From: Candidatus Binatia bacterium
Lineage (GTDB): Bacteria > Desulfobacterota > Binatia > UBA12015
Direction of reading: 5' to 3'
DNA: 64,000 bases
NCBI GenBank assembly: GCA_029243485.1
Contig: JAQWRY010000086.1
Location: 496,001-560,000 of the forward strand
Below, one piece after another: positions 25,095 through 34,036 of this stretch; positions within the stretch are counted from its first letter, which is position 1; every line of letters starts with the position of its first letter. The position numbers and the translations under genes were made by a program. Below the pieces are notes generated by a model. The model was not told the origin of the DNA, searched no databases, and saw only the letters and a program-made list of their open reading frames with translations.

Positions 25095-26018
25095 GTGGCA
25101 ACGCCTCAGGGGGGCATCCTTCCGGAGCCCGGCTCGCACGCGCTGTTCCTCGTTCTGAAGGTGAGGAGCCCGCGGCACGCGCGGGCCGTTGCGAAGATCG
25201 CCGCGCGCGTCCCGGCGCTCGCGGCGCAGGTCGCGCGGCTCGACAAACGCTCCCGGTTGGTGGCGAACGTGGCGTTTGGGACGCGGTTGTGGAGCCGGAT
25301 TTCGCGGACGAGCAAACCACGGGGCTTCCGACCGTTCAAGAAAACGGGCAAGCGAACCCTCGTCGCGCCGTCAACGGGAGGCGACATTCTCCTCCACGCC
25401 ATCTCGAACCGGCAGGATCTGAACTTCGAGATTGCGCAGCGCCTCCGGTCCGAGCTGGGTGATCGCGTGCGCGTCCTCGAAGAGGTCCACGGCTTCCGGT
25501 ACCTCGACGCACGCGACCTCACGGGCTTCATCGACGGCACCGAGAATCCCAAAGGGAAACGGGAGCGCGCGAACGTCGCGCTCATCGGCGACGAGGATCG
25601 CGCGTTCGCGGGAGGCAGCTTCGTCTTCACCCAACGCTACGTGCATGACCTCTCGAAGTGGAGCCGCCTGTCCGACGCGGCACAGGAGAAGCAGATTGGT
25701 CGTCGGAAGAAGAACAGCGTCGAGCTTCGCGGTAAAGCCAAGCCGCCCACGGCGCACATCAGCCGCGTCGTGATCGAAGAGAAGGGGGAAGAGCTCGAGA
25801 TCGTACGGCACAGCTTCCCCTACGGAGATTCGTCCGAGGCCGGCTTGTTCTTCATCGCCTATACGAACGATCTCGCGATCCCGTTCAAGATGCTGGATCG
25901 GATGCTCGGCGCGAGCGGCGACGGCAAGCACGATCACCTCATGGACTACACCAAGGCCGTTTCGGGAGCGACGTTCTTCGCGCCATCGCTTTCCGTCTTG
26001 CGCTCGATCGCTCGTTGA
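25095..26018 (+). CDS. Dye-decolorizing (DyP-type) haem peroxidase
   Basis: This 307-residue DyP peroxidase has the signature GFIDGTENP near residue 152, holding the distal catalytic Asp. The proximal haem His is in EIVRHSFPYGDSSEAGLFFIAY near residue 240. The C-terminal LDYTKAVSGATFFAPS-type block, here MDYTKAVSGATFFAPS, is also typical. These enzymes use peroxide to oxidise dyes, lignin-like phenols or, in capsules, unknown partners. No signal peptide is visible, so it is cytoplasmic or a compartment cargo. The GTG start at 25095 follows the stop of the exported Cys protein directly, indicating an operon. Confidence 0.88.
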   Translation: MATPQGGILPEPGSHALFLVLKVRSPRHARAVAKIAARVPALAAQVARLDKRSRLVANVAFGTRLWSRISRTSKPRGFRPFKKTGKRTLVAPSTGGDILLHAISNRQDLNFEIAQRLRSELGDRVRVLEEVHGFRYLDARDLTGFIDGTENPKGKRERANVALIGDEDRAFAGGSFVFTQRYVHDLSKWSRLSDAAQEKQIGRRKKNSVELRGKAKPPTAHISRVVIEEKGEELEIVRHSFPYGDSSEAGLFFIAYTNDLAIPFKMLDRMLGASGDGKHDHLMDYTKAVSGATFFAPSLSVLRSIAR

Positions 26019-26041
26019 GACGCGGTTAGGGGGAGCTCGTC

Positions 26042-26284
26042 GTGCAGACAAAGCGCCGCGTGCGAGCTTTTCTGCTCGTGATGATCGGAGTCCTCTTCGT
26101 CGCCTCGGTGCCGTGGTATCGGAGCACCGGTGAGCAGGTCACGTTGATCTTCGGGCTGCCTGATTGGGTCGCCGTCGCGCTCGGGTGTTATGTCGGCGTC
26201 GCCGTACTGAACTCGGTGGCTTGGCTGCTGAGTGATGTCGAAGATCCCAAGATGCCGGGTGACGGATCGGAGCCCAAGTCGTGA
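26042..26284 (+). CDS. DUF3311-type small membrane subunit of a solute symporter
   Basis: This 80-residue protein has two membrane segments (about residues 8-24 and 42-62) with FLLVMIGVLFVASVPWY and FGLPDWVAVALGCYVGVAVLNS, the DUF3311 pattern. Such small proteins are regularly encoded just before sodium:solute symporters and are thought to be accessory subunits. The stop overlaps the GTG start of the symporter by four bases (GTGA), supporting complex formation. The GTG at 26042 follows a GGGGAG ribosome-binding site. Confidence 0.8.
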   Translation: MQTKRRVRAFLLVMIGVLFVASVPWYRSTGEQVTLIFGLPDWVAVALGCYVGVAVLNSVAWLLSDVEDPKMPGDGSEPKS

Positions 26285-27732
26285 CGTTCGGCCAAATGGG
26301 TCTCGTCGCCCTCGGGTTCTACCTAGTCGGTCTTGTCCTGGTTGCCGAGATCGCGCGCCGCGCGAGTAAGGACTCCACGCCGAGCGATCACTTCCTGGCC
26401 GGACGCGACCTCGGCGTGTTCGTCCTCTTCCTCACGCTCTACGCGACCGCCTACAGCGGGAACTCGCTGCTCGGGTACCCGGGGAAGGCTTATCGAAGCG
26501 GCTTCTCCTTCATCATGGCGACGGGCTTCATGATGTCGATCATCGTGGTGTTCCATGCGCTCGTTCCACGTCTGCGGCCCGTCGCGGTCGCGGAGGGCTT
26601 TGTGACCCCCGGCGATTGGGTCCGCCACCGGTTCGCCGGAGAGCCGGGCGCCCGCGCCCTCTCGCTCGCCGTCGGCATTCTCATGTGCACGGCACTCGCC
26701 AATTTTCTGTTGGCGCAGCTCCAGGCAATGGGTCACATGACCGGTCGCGTCACCGACGGGATGATCTCGTACGAGTTCGGAATCGTCGGCCTGGCGTTCG
26801 TGATCCTCTTCTACGAGAGCCGCGGCGGCATGCGCGCGGTGGCGTGGACCGACGCTGCGCAGGGGATCCTGATGTTGGGGGGCCTCGCGGCGCTTCTGTG
26901 GTGGCTGGTCGGCACCGCGGGAGGGCTCAGTGCAATCACCGAGCGTGTGGCCGAGGTTCGGCCTTCTGCCGTCGTCGTGCCCGATGCGACGGTCTGCGCG
27001 AACTGGTTTAGCTCGATCACGCTTTTGGGACTCGGCAGCGTTCTCTATCCGCAAGCGATCCAGCGCGTGTTCGCCGCGCGCAGCGGCAAGGTGCTGACGC
27101 GCTCGCTCGCGATCATGACGTTCATGCCGCTCACGACGACGCTCGTCGTAACCCTGATCGGCGTCGCTGCGATCACCCGTCTGAATCTCGACCTTGGTGT
27201 TGCCAGCGACGAAGTGACGCCGCTTCTTCTCGAACAGTGGGCGGCGGATGGCGGGGGCCACACCGCCGGCGCGATCCTCGTGTTCCTCGGCGCGTTGGCT
27301 GCGATCATGTCGACCGCGGATTCGTGCCTCCTGTCTCTCGGCTCGCTCGCGGCGGGTGATCTCTTGGGACGCTCCGGTCGAGATCCGGCCACGACGAAGC
27401 TCGGAAAGCGCCTGGCGGCCGGAATCCTGCTCCTCATGGTGCCCCTGGCGATGTGGGGACAGCTCACCCTGTGGAGACTCATCGAGCTCAAGATGGAGCT
27501 CCTCGTCCAGTGCGTCCCCGCCTTCCTCCTCGCGATGCACTGGACGCGCTTGCGCGCGTGGCCGACGTTCTGGGGAATCTGCGTCGGGACCGGTTACGCG
27601 ACTGTGATGGCGCTACTCGGCACGAAGGCGCTCGGGGGTGTGCACGTCGGAGTCATCGGGCTCGCGTTGAACGTGACGGTCGCTTGGTTGGGCTCGCTTG
27701 CGACGTCTCCTCGCGCATCCGCTTCTTCGTAG
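26281..27732 (+). CDS. Sodium:solute symporter (SSS family)
   Basis: This 483-residue membrane protein has about 13 segments. SSS-type motifs include DHFLAGRDLGVFVLFLTLYATAYSGNSLLG in the first helices and VAWTDAAQGILMLGGLAALL. IMSTADSCLLSLGSLAAGDL in the late part carries the Ser and Asp that bind sodium. It would couple sodium entry to uptake of an organic solute, perhaps a carboxylate or amino acid. The preceding DUF3311 gene is coupled to it. The last 80 bases of the gene overlap the 3' end of nth on the other strand, a long convergent overlap that may affect expression of both. Confidence 0.87.
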   Translation: MTFGQMGLVALGFYLVGLVLVAEIARRASKDSTPSDHFLAGRDLGVFVLFLTLYATAYSGNSLLGYPGKAYRSGFSFIMATGFMMSIIVVFHALVPRLRPVAVAEGFVTPGDWVRHRFAGEPGARALSLAVGILMCTALANFLLAQLQAMGHMTGRVTDGMISYEFGIVGLAFVILFYESRGGMRAVAWTDAAQGILMLGGLAALLWWLVGTAGGLSAITERVAEVRPSAVVVPDATVCANWFSSITLLGLGSVLYPQAIQRVFAARSGKVLTRSLAIMTFMPLTTTLVVTLIGVAAITRLNLDLGVASDEVTPLLLEQWAADGGGHTAGAILVFLGALAAIMSTADSCLLSLGSLAAGDLLGRSGRDPATTKLGKRLAAGILLLMVPLAMWGQLTLWRLIELKMELLVQCVPAFLLAMHWTRLRAWPTFWGICVGTGYATVMALLGTKALGGVHVGVIGLALNVTVAWLGSLATSPRASASS

Positions 27733-28345
27733 CGGTCCACGAGCAGATCGGGCACGTCGATAAGTCGTGCCTGCGCGCGGGGCAGTGCTCCCGTCCGAAG
27801 TAGATGATTTGGAGGTGGAGCTTGTTCCAGCTCTCGGACGGAAAGAGGTTCTTCAGATCTCGTTCCGTCTGCTCGACGTTCTTCCCGTTGGATAGCCCCC
27901 AGCGAGCCGCGAGCCGGTGGATGTGGGTATCGACCGGGAACGCGTGCTGCCCGAAGGCCTGCGAGGCGACGACGCTCGCGGTTTTGTGGCCGACCCCCGG
28001 AAGCTCTTCCATCTTATCGAGCTCGCGGGGGACTTCGCCCGCATATTTCTCGACGAGGATCTTGGAGAGCCCGGCGATGTTCTTCGCTTTCGCGGGAGCG
28101 AGTCCACAGGTTCGGATGAACCCATGGATCTTCTGCTCCCCGAGCTTCATCATGTCCGCCGGTGTGTTCGCGGCGGCGAAAAGATCTGGAGTAACCTTGT
28201 TTACGCGCTCGTCCGTCGTCTGGGCCGAGAGCAGAACGGCGACGAGCAGCGTGTACGGGTCGGCGTGGTCGAGCGGGATCGGCGGTTTCGCGTAGAGCTC
28301 TTCTAGGAGCGCCTGGACGCGTTCCGCCTTCTCGGCGCGCGTCAT
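27653..28345 (-). CDS. nth: Endonuclease III (DNA glycosylase/AP lyase) with incomplete Fe-S loop
   Basis: This 230-residue base-excision-repair enzyme removes oxidised pyrimidines from DNA. The helix-hairpin-helix motif ELPGVGHKTASVVASQAF contains the catalytic Lys and FPVDTHIHRLAARWG the catalytic Asp. The C-terminal Fe-S loop (C-x6-C-x2-C-x5-C in E. coli Nth) here reads HCPARRHDLSTCPICSW, with three Cys, altered spacing and no fourth Cys. The cluster is therefore likely absent or altered. A basic tail follows. Its 3' end overlaps the symporter gene by 80 bases and its start overlaps the glyoxalase-like gene by four, placing it second in a two-gene operon. Confidence 0.9.
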   Translation of the reverse strand: MTRAEKAERVQALLEELYAKPPIPLDHADPYTLLVAVLLSAQTTDERVNKVTPDLFAAANTPADMMKLGEQKIHGFIRTCGLAPAKAKNIAGLSKILVEKYAGEVPRELDKMEELPGVGHKTASVVASQAFGQHAFPVDTHIHRLAARWGLSNGKNVEQTERDLKNLFPSESWNKLHLQIIYFGREHCPARRHDLSTCPICSWTATKKRMREETSQASPTKRPSRSTRAR

Positions 28346-28665
28346 GAACCCTTCGTGTAGTGGGGTCGGTAGAGTTCGAGAACGAGTCCGCCGGGCGTCT
28401 TGAAGTGGATGGCTGTGCCGTAGCCCTGATCCTTGGGCTCGTCGATGAACTCGACGTGCTTTTCGCGCAGCTCTCGCACCGTTGTGTCGAGGTCGTCGCA
28501 GTCCGAGGAGATGTGGTGGCTTCCGGCGGCTTCGCCCGCCGGGTGAGTCTCGTCCGCGGTATGACGCCCCATGTCGGTCTCGGTGAAGCTAAACTTGTCT
28601 CGTAGGAAAGCCCGGAGCTCTTCCGTTTCGGAAGAGTAGAACATGGTGTGCACGCTTCGGATCAT
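28342..28665 (-). CDS. Glyoxalase/VOC-superfamily protein
   Basis: This 107-residue single-module VOC protein begins MIRSVHTMFYSSETEELRAF, ends GGLVLELYRPHY, and has a central SHHISSDCDDLDTTV. A His in the first and central strands and a Glu in the last strand are candidate metal ligands, typical of dioxygenase or lyase members that work as dimers. The substrate is unknown. A CAGGAGG ribosome-binding site lies ahead of the ATG at 28665, which is the correct start. Its stop overlaps the nth start by four bases. Confidence 0.82.
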   Translation of the reverse strand: MIRSVHTMFYSSETEELRAFLRDKFSFTETDMGRHTADETHPAGEAAGSHHISSDCDDLDTTVRELREKHVEFIDEPKDQGYGTAIHFKTPGGLVLELYRPHYTKGS

Positions 28666-28770
28666 GAGAGACCTCCTGTTGCTGTGCTTCGCTCGTAGCC
28701 CGTCGGATCCTCTCGGTGCAAGACGTTCAGATAGTCGCGCTCGGGAATTGCCCTGATATAGTTCGCGCTC

Positions 28771-30651
28771 GTGTGTGGCATCGCTGGCATCTTCCGGACG
28801 CAGAGTTCCGGCGACGACCGGTCTACCATCGAATCGATGCTGGCCGCGTTGGAACGTCGTGGGCCTGACGCCGACGGACTTCTCGAAGAAGGCCCGATCA
28901 CGCTCGGCCATCGTCGACTTTCGATTCTCGACCTGAGTGACGCCGGGCGGCAACCGATGGTGAGCGCCAGTGGGCGCTACGTCGTGAGCTACAACGGCGA
29001 GGTCTACAATTTTCGCGATCTGCGCGACGAACTCGGCGTCGACCCTGCTGACCTTCGCTCGAGCTCCGATACCGAGATTCTCCTACTCGCGTGGGAGAAG
29101 TGGGGCCCGGCGGCACTCGACCGCATGGTCGGGCAGTGGGCCTTCGCGATCTACGACCGCGAGGAGCGAAAGCTCTGGCTCGCTCGGGATCGGTTCGGCG
29201 AGAAGCCGCTGTACTATCACGAGGGCGCAGGCGCGCTCACGTTCGCGTCGAGCATCGCAGCTCTGATTCAGGCGCCGTGGGTCCCTCGGGAGCTCGATGA
29301 GGACGCCCTCGTTGAGTACTTGACGCTCCGCTATGTCGTGGCGCCGCGCACCGTCCTGCGAGACGTGAAGAAGTTGCCCGGAGGCCACCTCCTCGAAGCC
29401 GGCGAAGACGGTACGCACGTCCGTTCCTGGTACGACCCCCGCTTCAAGCCGCGGCGCGAGCAGCTACGCGGGCGGAGCAAGGAGGATCTGGCAGACGAGT
29501 TCGGTTCGTTGTTGGTCCAGGCGTCGAAGCGCTGCCTCGTGAGCGATGTACCGGTGTCGCTGCTTCTGTCCGACGGCATCGACAGCAACTCGATTCGCTA
29601 CGCGATGCGCGAGGGCGGTCGAGACGTCTCCACGTTTACCTATGTGATGGCGAAGGACGAGCCAGGCCTGGTGCCCATCGACAGCAAGGGGTTCGACGCG
29701 CCGAGCTGGGATCTCCGAGTTACGCCCCGCGGTCGGCTCGAGACGATGGACGAAGCGTTCTCGCGATTCACCGAGCCGATGGGCGACGGCGCCTCTCTGG
29801 CGACGTGGCTTCTCATCCGAAACGCGCGCGAGCATGCGACCGTCTTCGTATGCGGCCATGGGTCGGACGAAGTCCTCGGCGGTTATCGTCTCAGTCAGGA
29901 CCGCTTTCGCCTCCAGGGCATGCGATGGATTTCCTACCTTCCGACGGTCACGCTCCGTGCCCTCTTCGGCAACAAGACGTTTGGACCCGAATCGCCCGAC
30001 AGGAGGCAGCGCCGCTTTCGCCGGACGTCGCTGCGGAAGGTGCCCGAGGCCGCGCGGTATCTGATTCACCGCCCACTCCCGCACGAGGACGTCTCGCAAA
30101 TCCTGAGTCAGGACGGCGTTCCCGATACCTACCTGGATACGGTCGCTCGCCTCTACGACGAGTGCAGCGACGAGGCGAGTGCACTCGACCGCATTCAGGA
30201 AGTGATGATGCGGACGTTTTTGGCGGAGGACATCCTCTCCTTCGCGGACTCCGTGGCGATGGATTCGTCGGCCGAGCTGCGGCTTCCGTTTCTCGATCGC
30301 GACCTGGTCGAGTTCGTGTGGGCGTTGCCGGATTCCGCACGTGTCCACTTCTGGCCGGGGCGGGCGAACACCAAGCAGATCCTCCGCTTCTGGGGCGAGA
30401 ACCACATCCCTCGAGAAATCGTCGAGCTGCGGAAGCGGAACTTCAACTACGGCACCATTCGGGAGCTGCTCGCCGAGGATGAGGGACGAGTCCACGACCG
30501 GATGCTCGGTTGCGCGCCGCTGCGCCGTGCCCTTCCCGGCCTCGAGACGTGGCTACAGAACCCACATGAGTATTTCCGCGGTCCATGGGAAGGTACGGTA
30601 TGGGCTCTACTGAGCCTCGGCATCTGGGCCGAGGCGAGCGGGGTTAGGTGA
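28771..30651 (+). CDS. asnB: Asparagine synthetase (glutamine-hydrolysing) family protein
   Basis: This 626-residue enzyme has an N-terminal Ntn glutaminase domain opening MCGIAGIFRTQS, with Cys2 the nucleophile after Met removal. ATP-dependent synthetase motifs follow: DVPVSLLLSDGIDSNSIR near residue 258 replaces the usual SGGxDS with SDGIDS, and LRLPFLDRDLVEFVW comes later. The GTG at 28771 must be the start because the nucleophile has to be residue 2. Paralogues of this type often modify peptides or polysaccharides. The next gene encodes a flippase-like membrane protein and its frame overlaps by four bases or starts two bases on, so a role in envelope glycan assembly is possible. Confidence 0.87.
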   Translation: MCGIAGIFRTQSSGDDRSTIESMLAALERRGPDADGLLEEGPITLGHRRLSILDLSDAGRQPMVSASGRYVVSYNGEVYNFRDLRDELGVDPADLRSSSDTEILLLAWEKWGPAALDRMVGQWAFAIYDREERKLWLARDRFGEKPLYYHEGAGALTFASSIAALIQAPWVPRELDEDALVEYLTLRYVVAPRTVLRDVKKLPGGHLLEAGEDGTHVRSWYDPRFKPRREQLRGRSKEDLADEFGSLLVQASKRCLVSDVPVSLLLSDGIDSNSIRYAMREGGRDVSTFTYVMAKDEPGLVPIDSKGFDAPSWDLRVTPRGRLETMDEAFSRFTEPMGDGASLATWLLIRNAREHATVFVCGHGSDEVLGGYRLSQDRFRLQGMRWISYLPTVTLRALFGNKTFGPESPDRRQRRFRRTSLRKVPEAARYLIHRPLPHEDVSQILSQDGVPDTYLDTVARLYDECSDEASALDRIQEVMMRTFLAEDILSFADSVAMDSSAELRLPFLDRDLVEFVWALPDSARVHFWPGRANTKQILRFWGENHIPREIVELRKRNFNYGTIRELLAEDEGRVHDRMLGCAPLRRALPGLETWLQNPHEYFRGPWEGTVWALLSLGIWAEASGVR

Positions 30652-30653
30652 GC

Positions 30654-31652
30654 ATGTCTTCTACGACTCGAAACGTACTGGTGAGCCTCGGGATCGCGGC
30701 CGCGTTCCTCTTTCTGGCGTTTCGCAGCGTCTCGCTCGACGAGCTCGGCGGCGCGCTCTCCAAGTTCGACCCGTGGTACCTGATCCCAGCCGTCGTGATC
30801 AGCTTCCTGCTGCAGATCTTTCGCTCCTGGCGATGGCAGCTCGAACTAAGCCCCCTCGAGCACGTTCCGCTCGGTCGCATCTGGGTCGTGACCAGCGTCG
30901 CCTACATGGCGATCAATCTCTTTCCGGCGCGCCTGGGCGAGTTCGTTCGCCCGTGGCTGATGTCGCGGCGTTCGTCGGTGAGCTTCTCCAACGTCGTGGG
31001 CAACCTCGTCGTAGAGAAGACGTTTGATTCGCTCGTCATCGTTTTCTACATCCTCCTGGGATTGCTCACCACGAGCGATCTTCCGGAGTGGGTGCGGCGT
31101 GGGGCCGTCGTCCCCGCGACCGCGGCCGCAGTTCTCGTCGTGCTGGTCATCCTTCTGTGGACGAAGGGCGAGCCGTTCTTCGACCGCTGGGTGATTCGTT
31201 ACCTGCCGGAGCGGTTCGGCGACGGTCTCAAAAAGTTTGTGCGCGCGCTTCTCGACGGCATGCAGATCCTGCCGAATCCGCGCCTTGTCACGATGGTCTT
31301 CCTCGTCTCGCTCGCGTTGTGGTTCCTGCCGATCCTATCGAGTTGGGTCGCGATCCAGGCGTTCTCGTTCGACGTTCCCTTCAATGCGGCACTGATCGTC
31401 TTCATCTTCATCGGCTTCGGAACGGCCCTGCCGCAGGCGCCGGGGATGATCGGCACCTACCAGTACGCGTGCATCCTCGCGCTCGGGCTGTTCGGGGTCG
31501 AGCAGGCGGATGCGCTCGCATACGGGATCGTGCTGAACGGCATTCAGCTCATCACACTGGTTCTTCAAGGTGTAATCGCGCTGCCGCTCGCGGGGGTGAC
31601 GCTTGCAGACTTTCGGCGCGCGCGGGAGGAAATCGGAACCGAGTCGGCCTAG
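30654..31652 (+). CDS. Lysylphosphatidylglycerol-synthase-like (UPF0104) membrane protein
   Basis: This 332-residue protein has about eight membrane segments. It shows the flippase-like domain motifs WYLIPAVVISFLLQIFRSWRW, NLFPARLGEFVRPWL and GNLVVEKTFDSLVIV, plus LPQAPGMIGTYQYACI near the end. Proteins of this family move or flip lipids or lipid-linked intermediates, and stand-alone members accompany glycan and lipid biosynthesis genes. A GTG at 30648 would overlap the asnB stop (GTGA); the ATG at 30654 is six bases on, and either could be used. The 3' end overlaps by four bases the stop of the convergent transporter gene. Confidence 0.82.
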   Translation: MSSTTRNVLVSLGIAAAFLFLAFRSVSLDELGGALSKFDPWYLIPAVVISFLLQIFRSWRWQLELSPLEHVPLGRIWVVTSVAYMAINLFPARLGEFVRPWLMSRRSSVSFSNVVGNLVVEKTFDSLVIVFYILLGLLTTSDLPEWVRRGAVVPATAAAVLVVLVILLWTKGEPFFDRWVIRYLPERFGDGLKKFVRALLDGMQILPNPRLVTMVFLVSLALWFLPILSSWVAIQAFSFDVPFNAALIVFIFIGFGTALPQAPGMIGTYQYACILALGLFGVEQADALAYGIVLNGIQLITLVLQGVIALPLAGVTLADFRRAREEIGTESA

Positions 31653-33175
31653 TCGCCGGACCGAAGCTTCGCGAGGAATCGGCGGGCGACGCTCGCGGCG
31701 GATTCGCCATTCTCATCGACGTCGAAGTTCATTGCGCGCATCGAGCCGGCGTCGATCGTTCCGACCAGCTCCTGAAGAGCCTCGAGGACCTCGGGTTGTT
31801 CCTCGCGCAGGCGCCGGCTCGCAACCATTAGTGCGTCGTAGGGTGGGATTGCTCCCTTGTCGTCCTGGAGAACGAAGAGATCGAGTGCCGCGATCCGTCC
31901 ATCCGTGGAATACGCGCTGATGACGTCCACCGCATCGCCCGCCACTGCTTGGTACATCAGGGCAGAATCCATCTGCCGCTCTTTTCCGAACCGTATACCG
32001 TAGTGATCGTGGATCGACTTCCATTCGGCTCGTGAGAAGAACTCGAAGTCGGCGCCTATCGACATCCGGGGCGCGAAGGGGACGAGGTCGCTGATCGTGG
32101 TGATGGACCGCGCCTCCGCTTCTTCCCGCCGCATTGCCAGTGCGTACGTGTTCTCGAAGCCGAGCGAGCCGATAACCGTCATGCCGTGTTCGGCGCGCAG
32201 GTACTCGGTGACGACCTCGATCGCCTCTTGGCGGTTCAGCGGTGGTTCCGGGCGCTTGAGGATCGTTGCCCAGAGCGTGCCGGAGTAGTCGACGTAGAGG
32301 TCGATGTTGCCGGTCGCGACCGCATCGAAGACCACGGTCGAGCCGAGGGATGCGACCTTCTCGGTCTCGAGGCCAGTCGTCGCCGTGACCTGGTCGGCGA
32401 TGATGTCGGCGAGAATGTACTGCTCAGTGAAGGCCTTCGAACCGATTCGGATCGGCACGTCGCCTCCCTGTAGGAGCGGCGCCGCTAGGGTGATCGCGAC
32501 GTAACCGAAGAGCAAGGCGAAGACGGTCCCCGACGCGAGTAGGTACTCTCGTCGCCGATCGCGCACGCCGATTTCGAGAAGGTGTACGAGCCCGTCGAGA
32601 ATGAGGGCCAGAATGGCGGCTGCGACGGAGCCGACGACGACGGCGGTGAAGTTGCGCGTTTGAAGACCACTGAAGATGTAGTTGCCGAGACTCGTCGCTC
32701 CGACCGGCGTCGATAGCGTTGCGATGCCGACGGTCCAGACTGTGGCCGTGCGCACGCCACCGACGATCACCGGTAGGGCAAGCGGGAGGTCGACCCGCCA
32801 CAGTTGTTGCGACTCGGTCATTCCCACACCGCGCGCCGCCTCGGTCAGCGCTGGGTCGACCCCCTGGATCCCGGTCACGGTGTTGCGGAGGATAGGAAGC
32901 AGTCCGTACAGCGTGAGGCCGATGAGCGCGGGTAGGAAGCCGATGCTTTGGAGCCCGAGGAACGCGAGCGCGGGGACCATCACCGCGAGCAGAGCGAGGC
33001 TCGGAATGGTCTGGATGATGCCCGCGGTTCCGAGCAGCGGCTGCTCGAGCCACTTCACGCGCGTGGCGATGATGCCGAGAGGAATGCTCGCCGCGACCGC
33101 GAAGAGCAACGCGAGCATCGTGAGCTGAAGATGCCCCGTTAGATACTCGGGCAGTAGCGCGAGTTGGTCGCTCAC
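31649..33175 (-). CDS. Glycine betaine/proline-type ABC transporter: permease fused to substrate-binding domain
   Basis: This 508-residue two-domain protein has a permease domain (about residues 1-210) with TAGIIQTIPSLALLAVMVP, the coupling-helix region EAARGVGMTESQQLWRVDLP and GGVRTATVWTVGIATL. A further helix at about 215-235 follows. The binding domain (about 240-505) reads PIRIGSKAFTEQYILADIIAD, IDLYVDYSGTLWATILK, SALMYQAVAGDAVDVISAYSTDGRIAALDL. This is the EgtU/OpuC-like fusion architecture, used for betaine, choline or related compatible solutes. The GTG start overlaps the ATPase stop (GTGA). With one ATPase this makes a complete importer. Confidence 0.88.
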   Translation of the reverse strand: MSDQLALLPEYLTGHLQLTMLALLFAVAASIPLGIIATRVKWLEQPLLGTAGIIQTIPSLALLAVMVPALAFLGLQSIGFLPALIGLTLYGLLPILRNTVTGIQGVDPALTEAARGVGMTESQQLWRVDLPLALPVIVGGVRTATVWTVGIATLSTPVGATSLGNYIFSGLQTRNFTAVVVGSVAAAILALILDGLVHLLEIGVRDRRREYLLASGTVFALLFGYVAITLAAPLLQGGDVPIRIGSKAFTEQYILADIIADQVTATTGLETEKVASLGSTVVFDAVATGNIDLYVDYSGTLWATILKRPEPPLNRQEAIEVVTEYLRAEHGMTVIGSLGFENTYALAMRREEAEARSITTISDLVPFAPRMSIGADFEFFSRAEWKSIHDHYGIRFGKERQMDSALMYQAVAGDAVDVISAYSTDGRIAALDLFVLQDDKGAIPPYDALMVASRRLREEQPEVLEALQELVGTIDAGSMRAMNFDVDENGESAASVARRFLAKLRSGD

Positions 33176-33948
33176 GAAGCTTTCCCATCGACGGGTTCGA
33201 GCAGGGCGTCGACCGCCTGCGCTTGCCTGCGGGGCGTGTCCATCAGCCGACGAACGAGTTCGCCTTCCGGCCGCTGCATGAGCTCTTGCGGAGTTCCGAT
33301 TTGTACGAGTCGTCCCGCGTCCATGACGGCGATGCGGTCGCCCAGGATCAGAGCTTCGACCATGTCGTGTGTGACGAAGATCGCAGTCAGACCCAGCTTG
33401 CGGCGGATCTGCGTGAACGATTCCTGCAGCCGGTCGCGTGTCAGGGGGTCGAGCGCGCCGAACGGCTCGTCGAGCAGCATCACGCGAGGCTCGGCGGCGA
33501 GCGCTCGCGCCACACCGACCCGTTGCTGCTGGCCGCCCGAGAGCGCGTCGGGAAAGCGATCGCGCATCTCGCCCGGATCGAGCTCGACGAGTTCGAGAAG
33601 CTCGTCGACACGTCGAGCCATCCGGTCCGGGGCCCACTCGAGCAACTGCGGTGTCACGCTGATGTTCTCGGCGATCGTCATGTGTGGGAACAGGCCGATC
33701 CGTTGGAACACGTAGCCGATGTGTCTCCGAAGCTCGTGAACGGGGACACTCGTGGCGTCTTCGCCGTCGATCCGGATCCGGCCTCGCGTGGGCTCGATGA
33801 GCCGGTTGATCATCTTGAGTGTCGTCGTTTTGCCGCAGCCGGAGCCGCCGAGGAGGACGAGGAGCTCACCGGCCTGCACCTCGAGAGACAAGTCGTCGAC
33901 CGCGGTGACGCCTTCGTATTGCTTGGTCAGTCCCTCGAGTTCGATCAC
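33172..33948 (-). CDS. Glycine betaine/proline-type ABC transporter ATPase
   Basis: This 258-residue ATPase has Walker A GGSGCGKTTTLKMINRL at residues 33-49, the Q-loop FQRIGLFPHMTIAENI, signature LSGGQQQRVGVARALA and Walker B VMLLDEPFGALDP. The switch His is in FVTHDMVEALILGDRI. It would energise the fused permease/binding protein encoded immediately downstream (GTGA overlap). No CBS domains follow, unlike OpuAA, so gating by ionic strength through CBS is absent. The GTG at 33948 gives the standard IELEGLTKQYEG start; the sequence upstream is antisense to the divergent HAD gene. Confidence 0.9.
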   Translation of the reverse strand: MIELEGLTKQYEGVTAVDDLSLEVQAGELLVLLGGSGCGKTTTLKMINRLIEPTRGRIRIDGEDATSVPVHELRRHIGYVFQRIGLFPHMTIAENISVTPQLLEWAPDRMARRVDELLELVELDPGEMRDRFPDALSGGQQQRVGVARALAAEPRVMLLDEPFGALDPLTRDRLQESFTQIRRKLGLTAIFVTHDMVEALILGDRIAVMDAGRLVQIGTPQELMQRPEGELVRRLMDTPRRQAQAVDALLEPVDGKAS

Positions 33949-34036
33949 GTCTGCTCGGAGTACGACGAGAAGGAGCTGGTCGCAAATGGCGGCGCGACAA
34001 TGCCGCGCACGACCAAGTCTGCTAGCGGACGCCTCC

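Noticed and set aside
26323-27540. 405-codon minus-strand frame opposite the SSS symporter
   Set aside because: Antisense to a conserved membrane protein; charged, repetitive composition without motifs.
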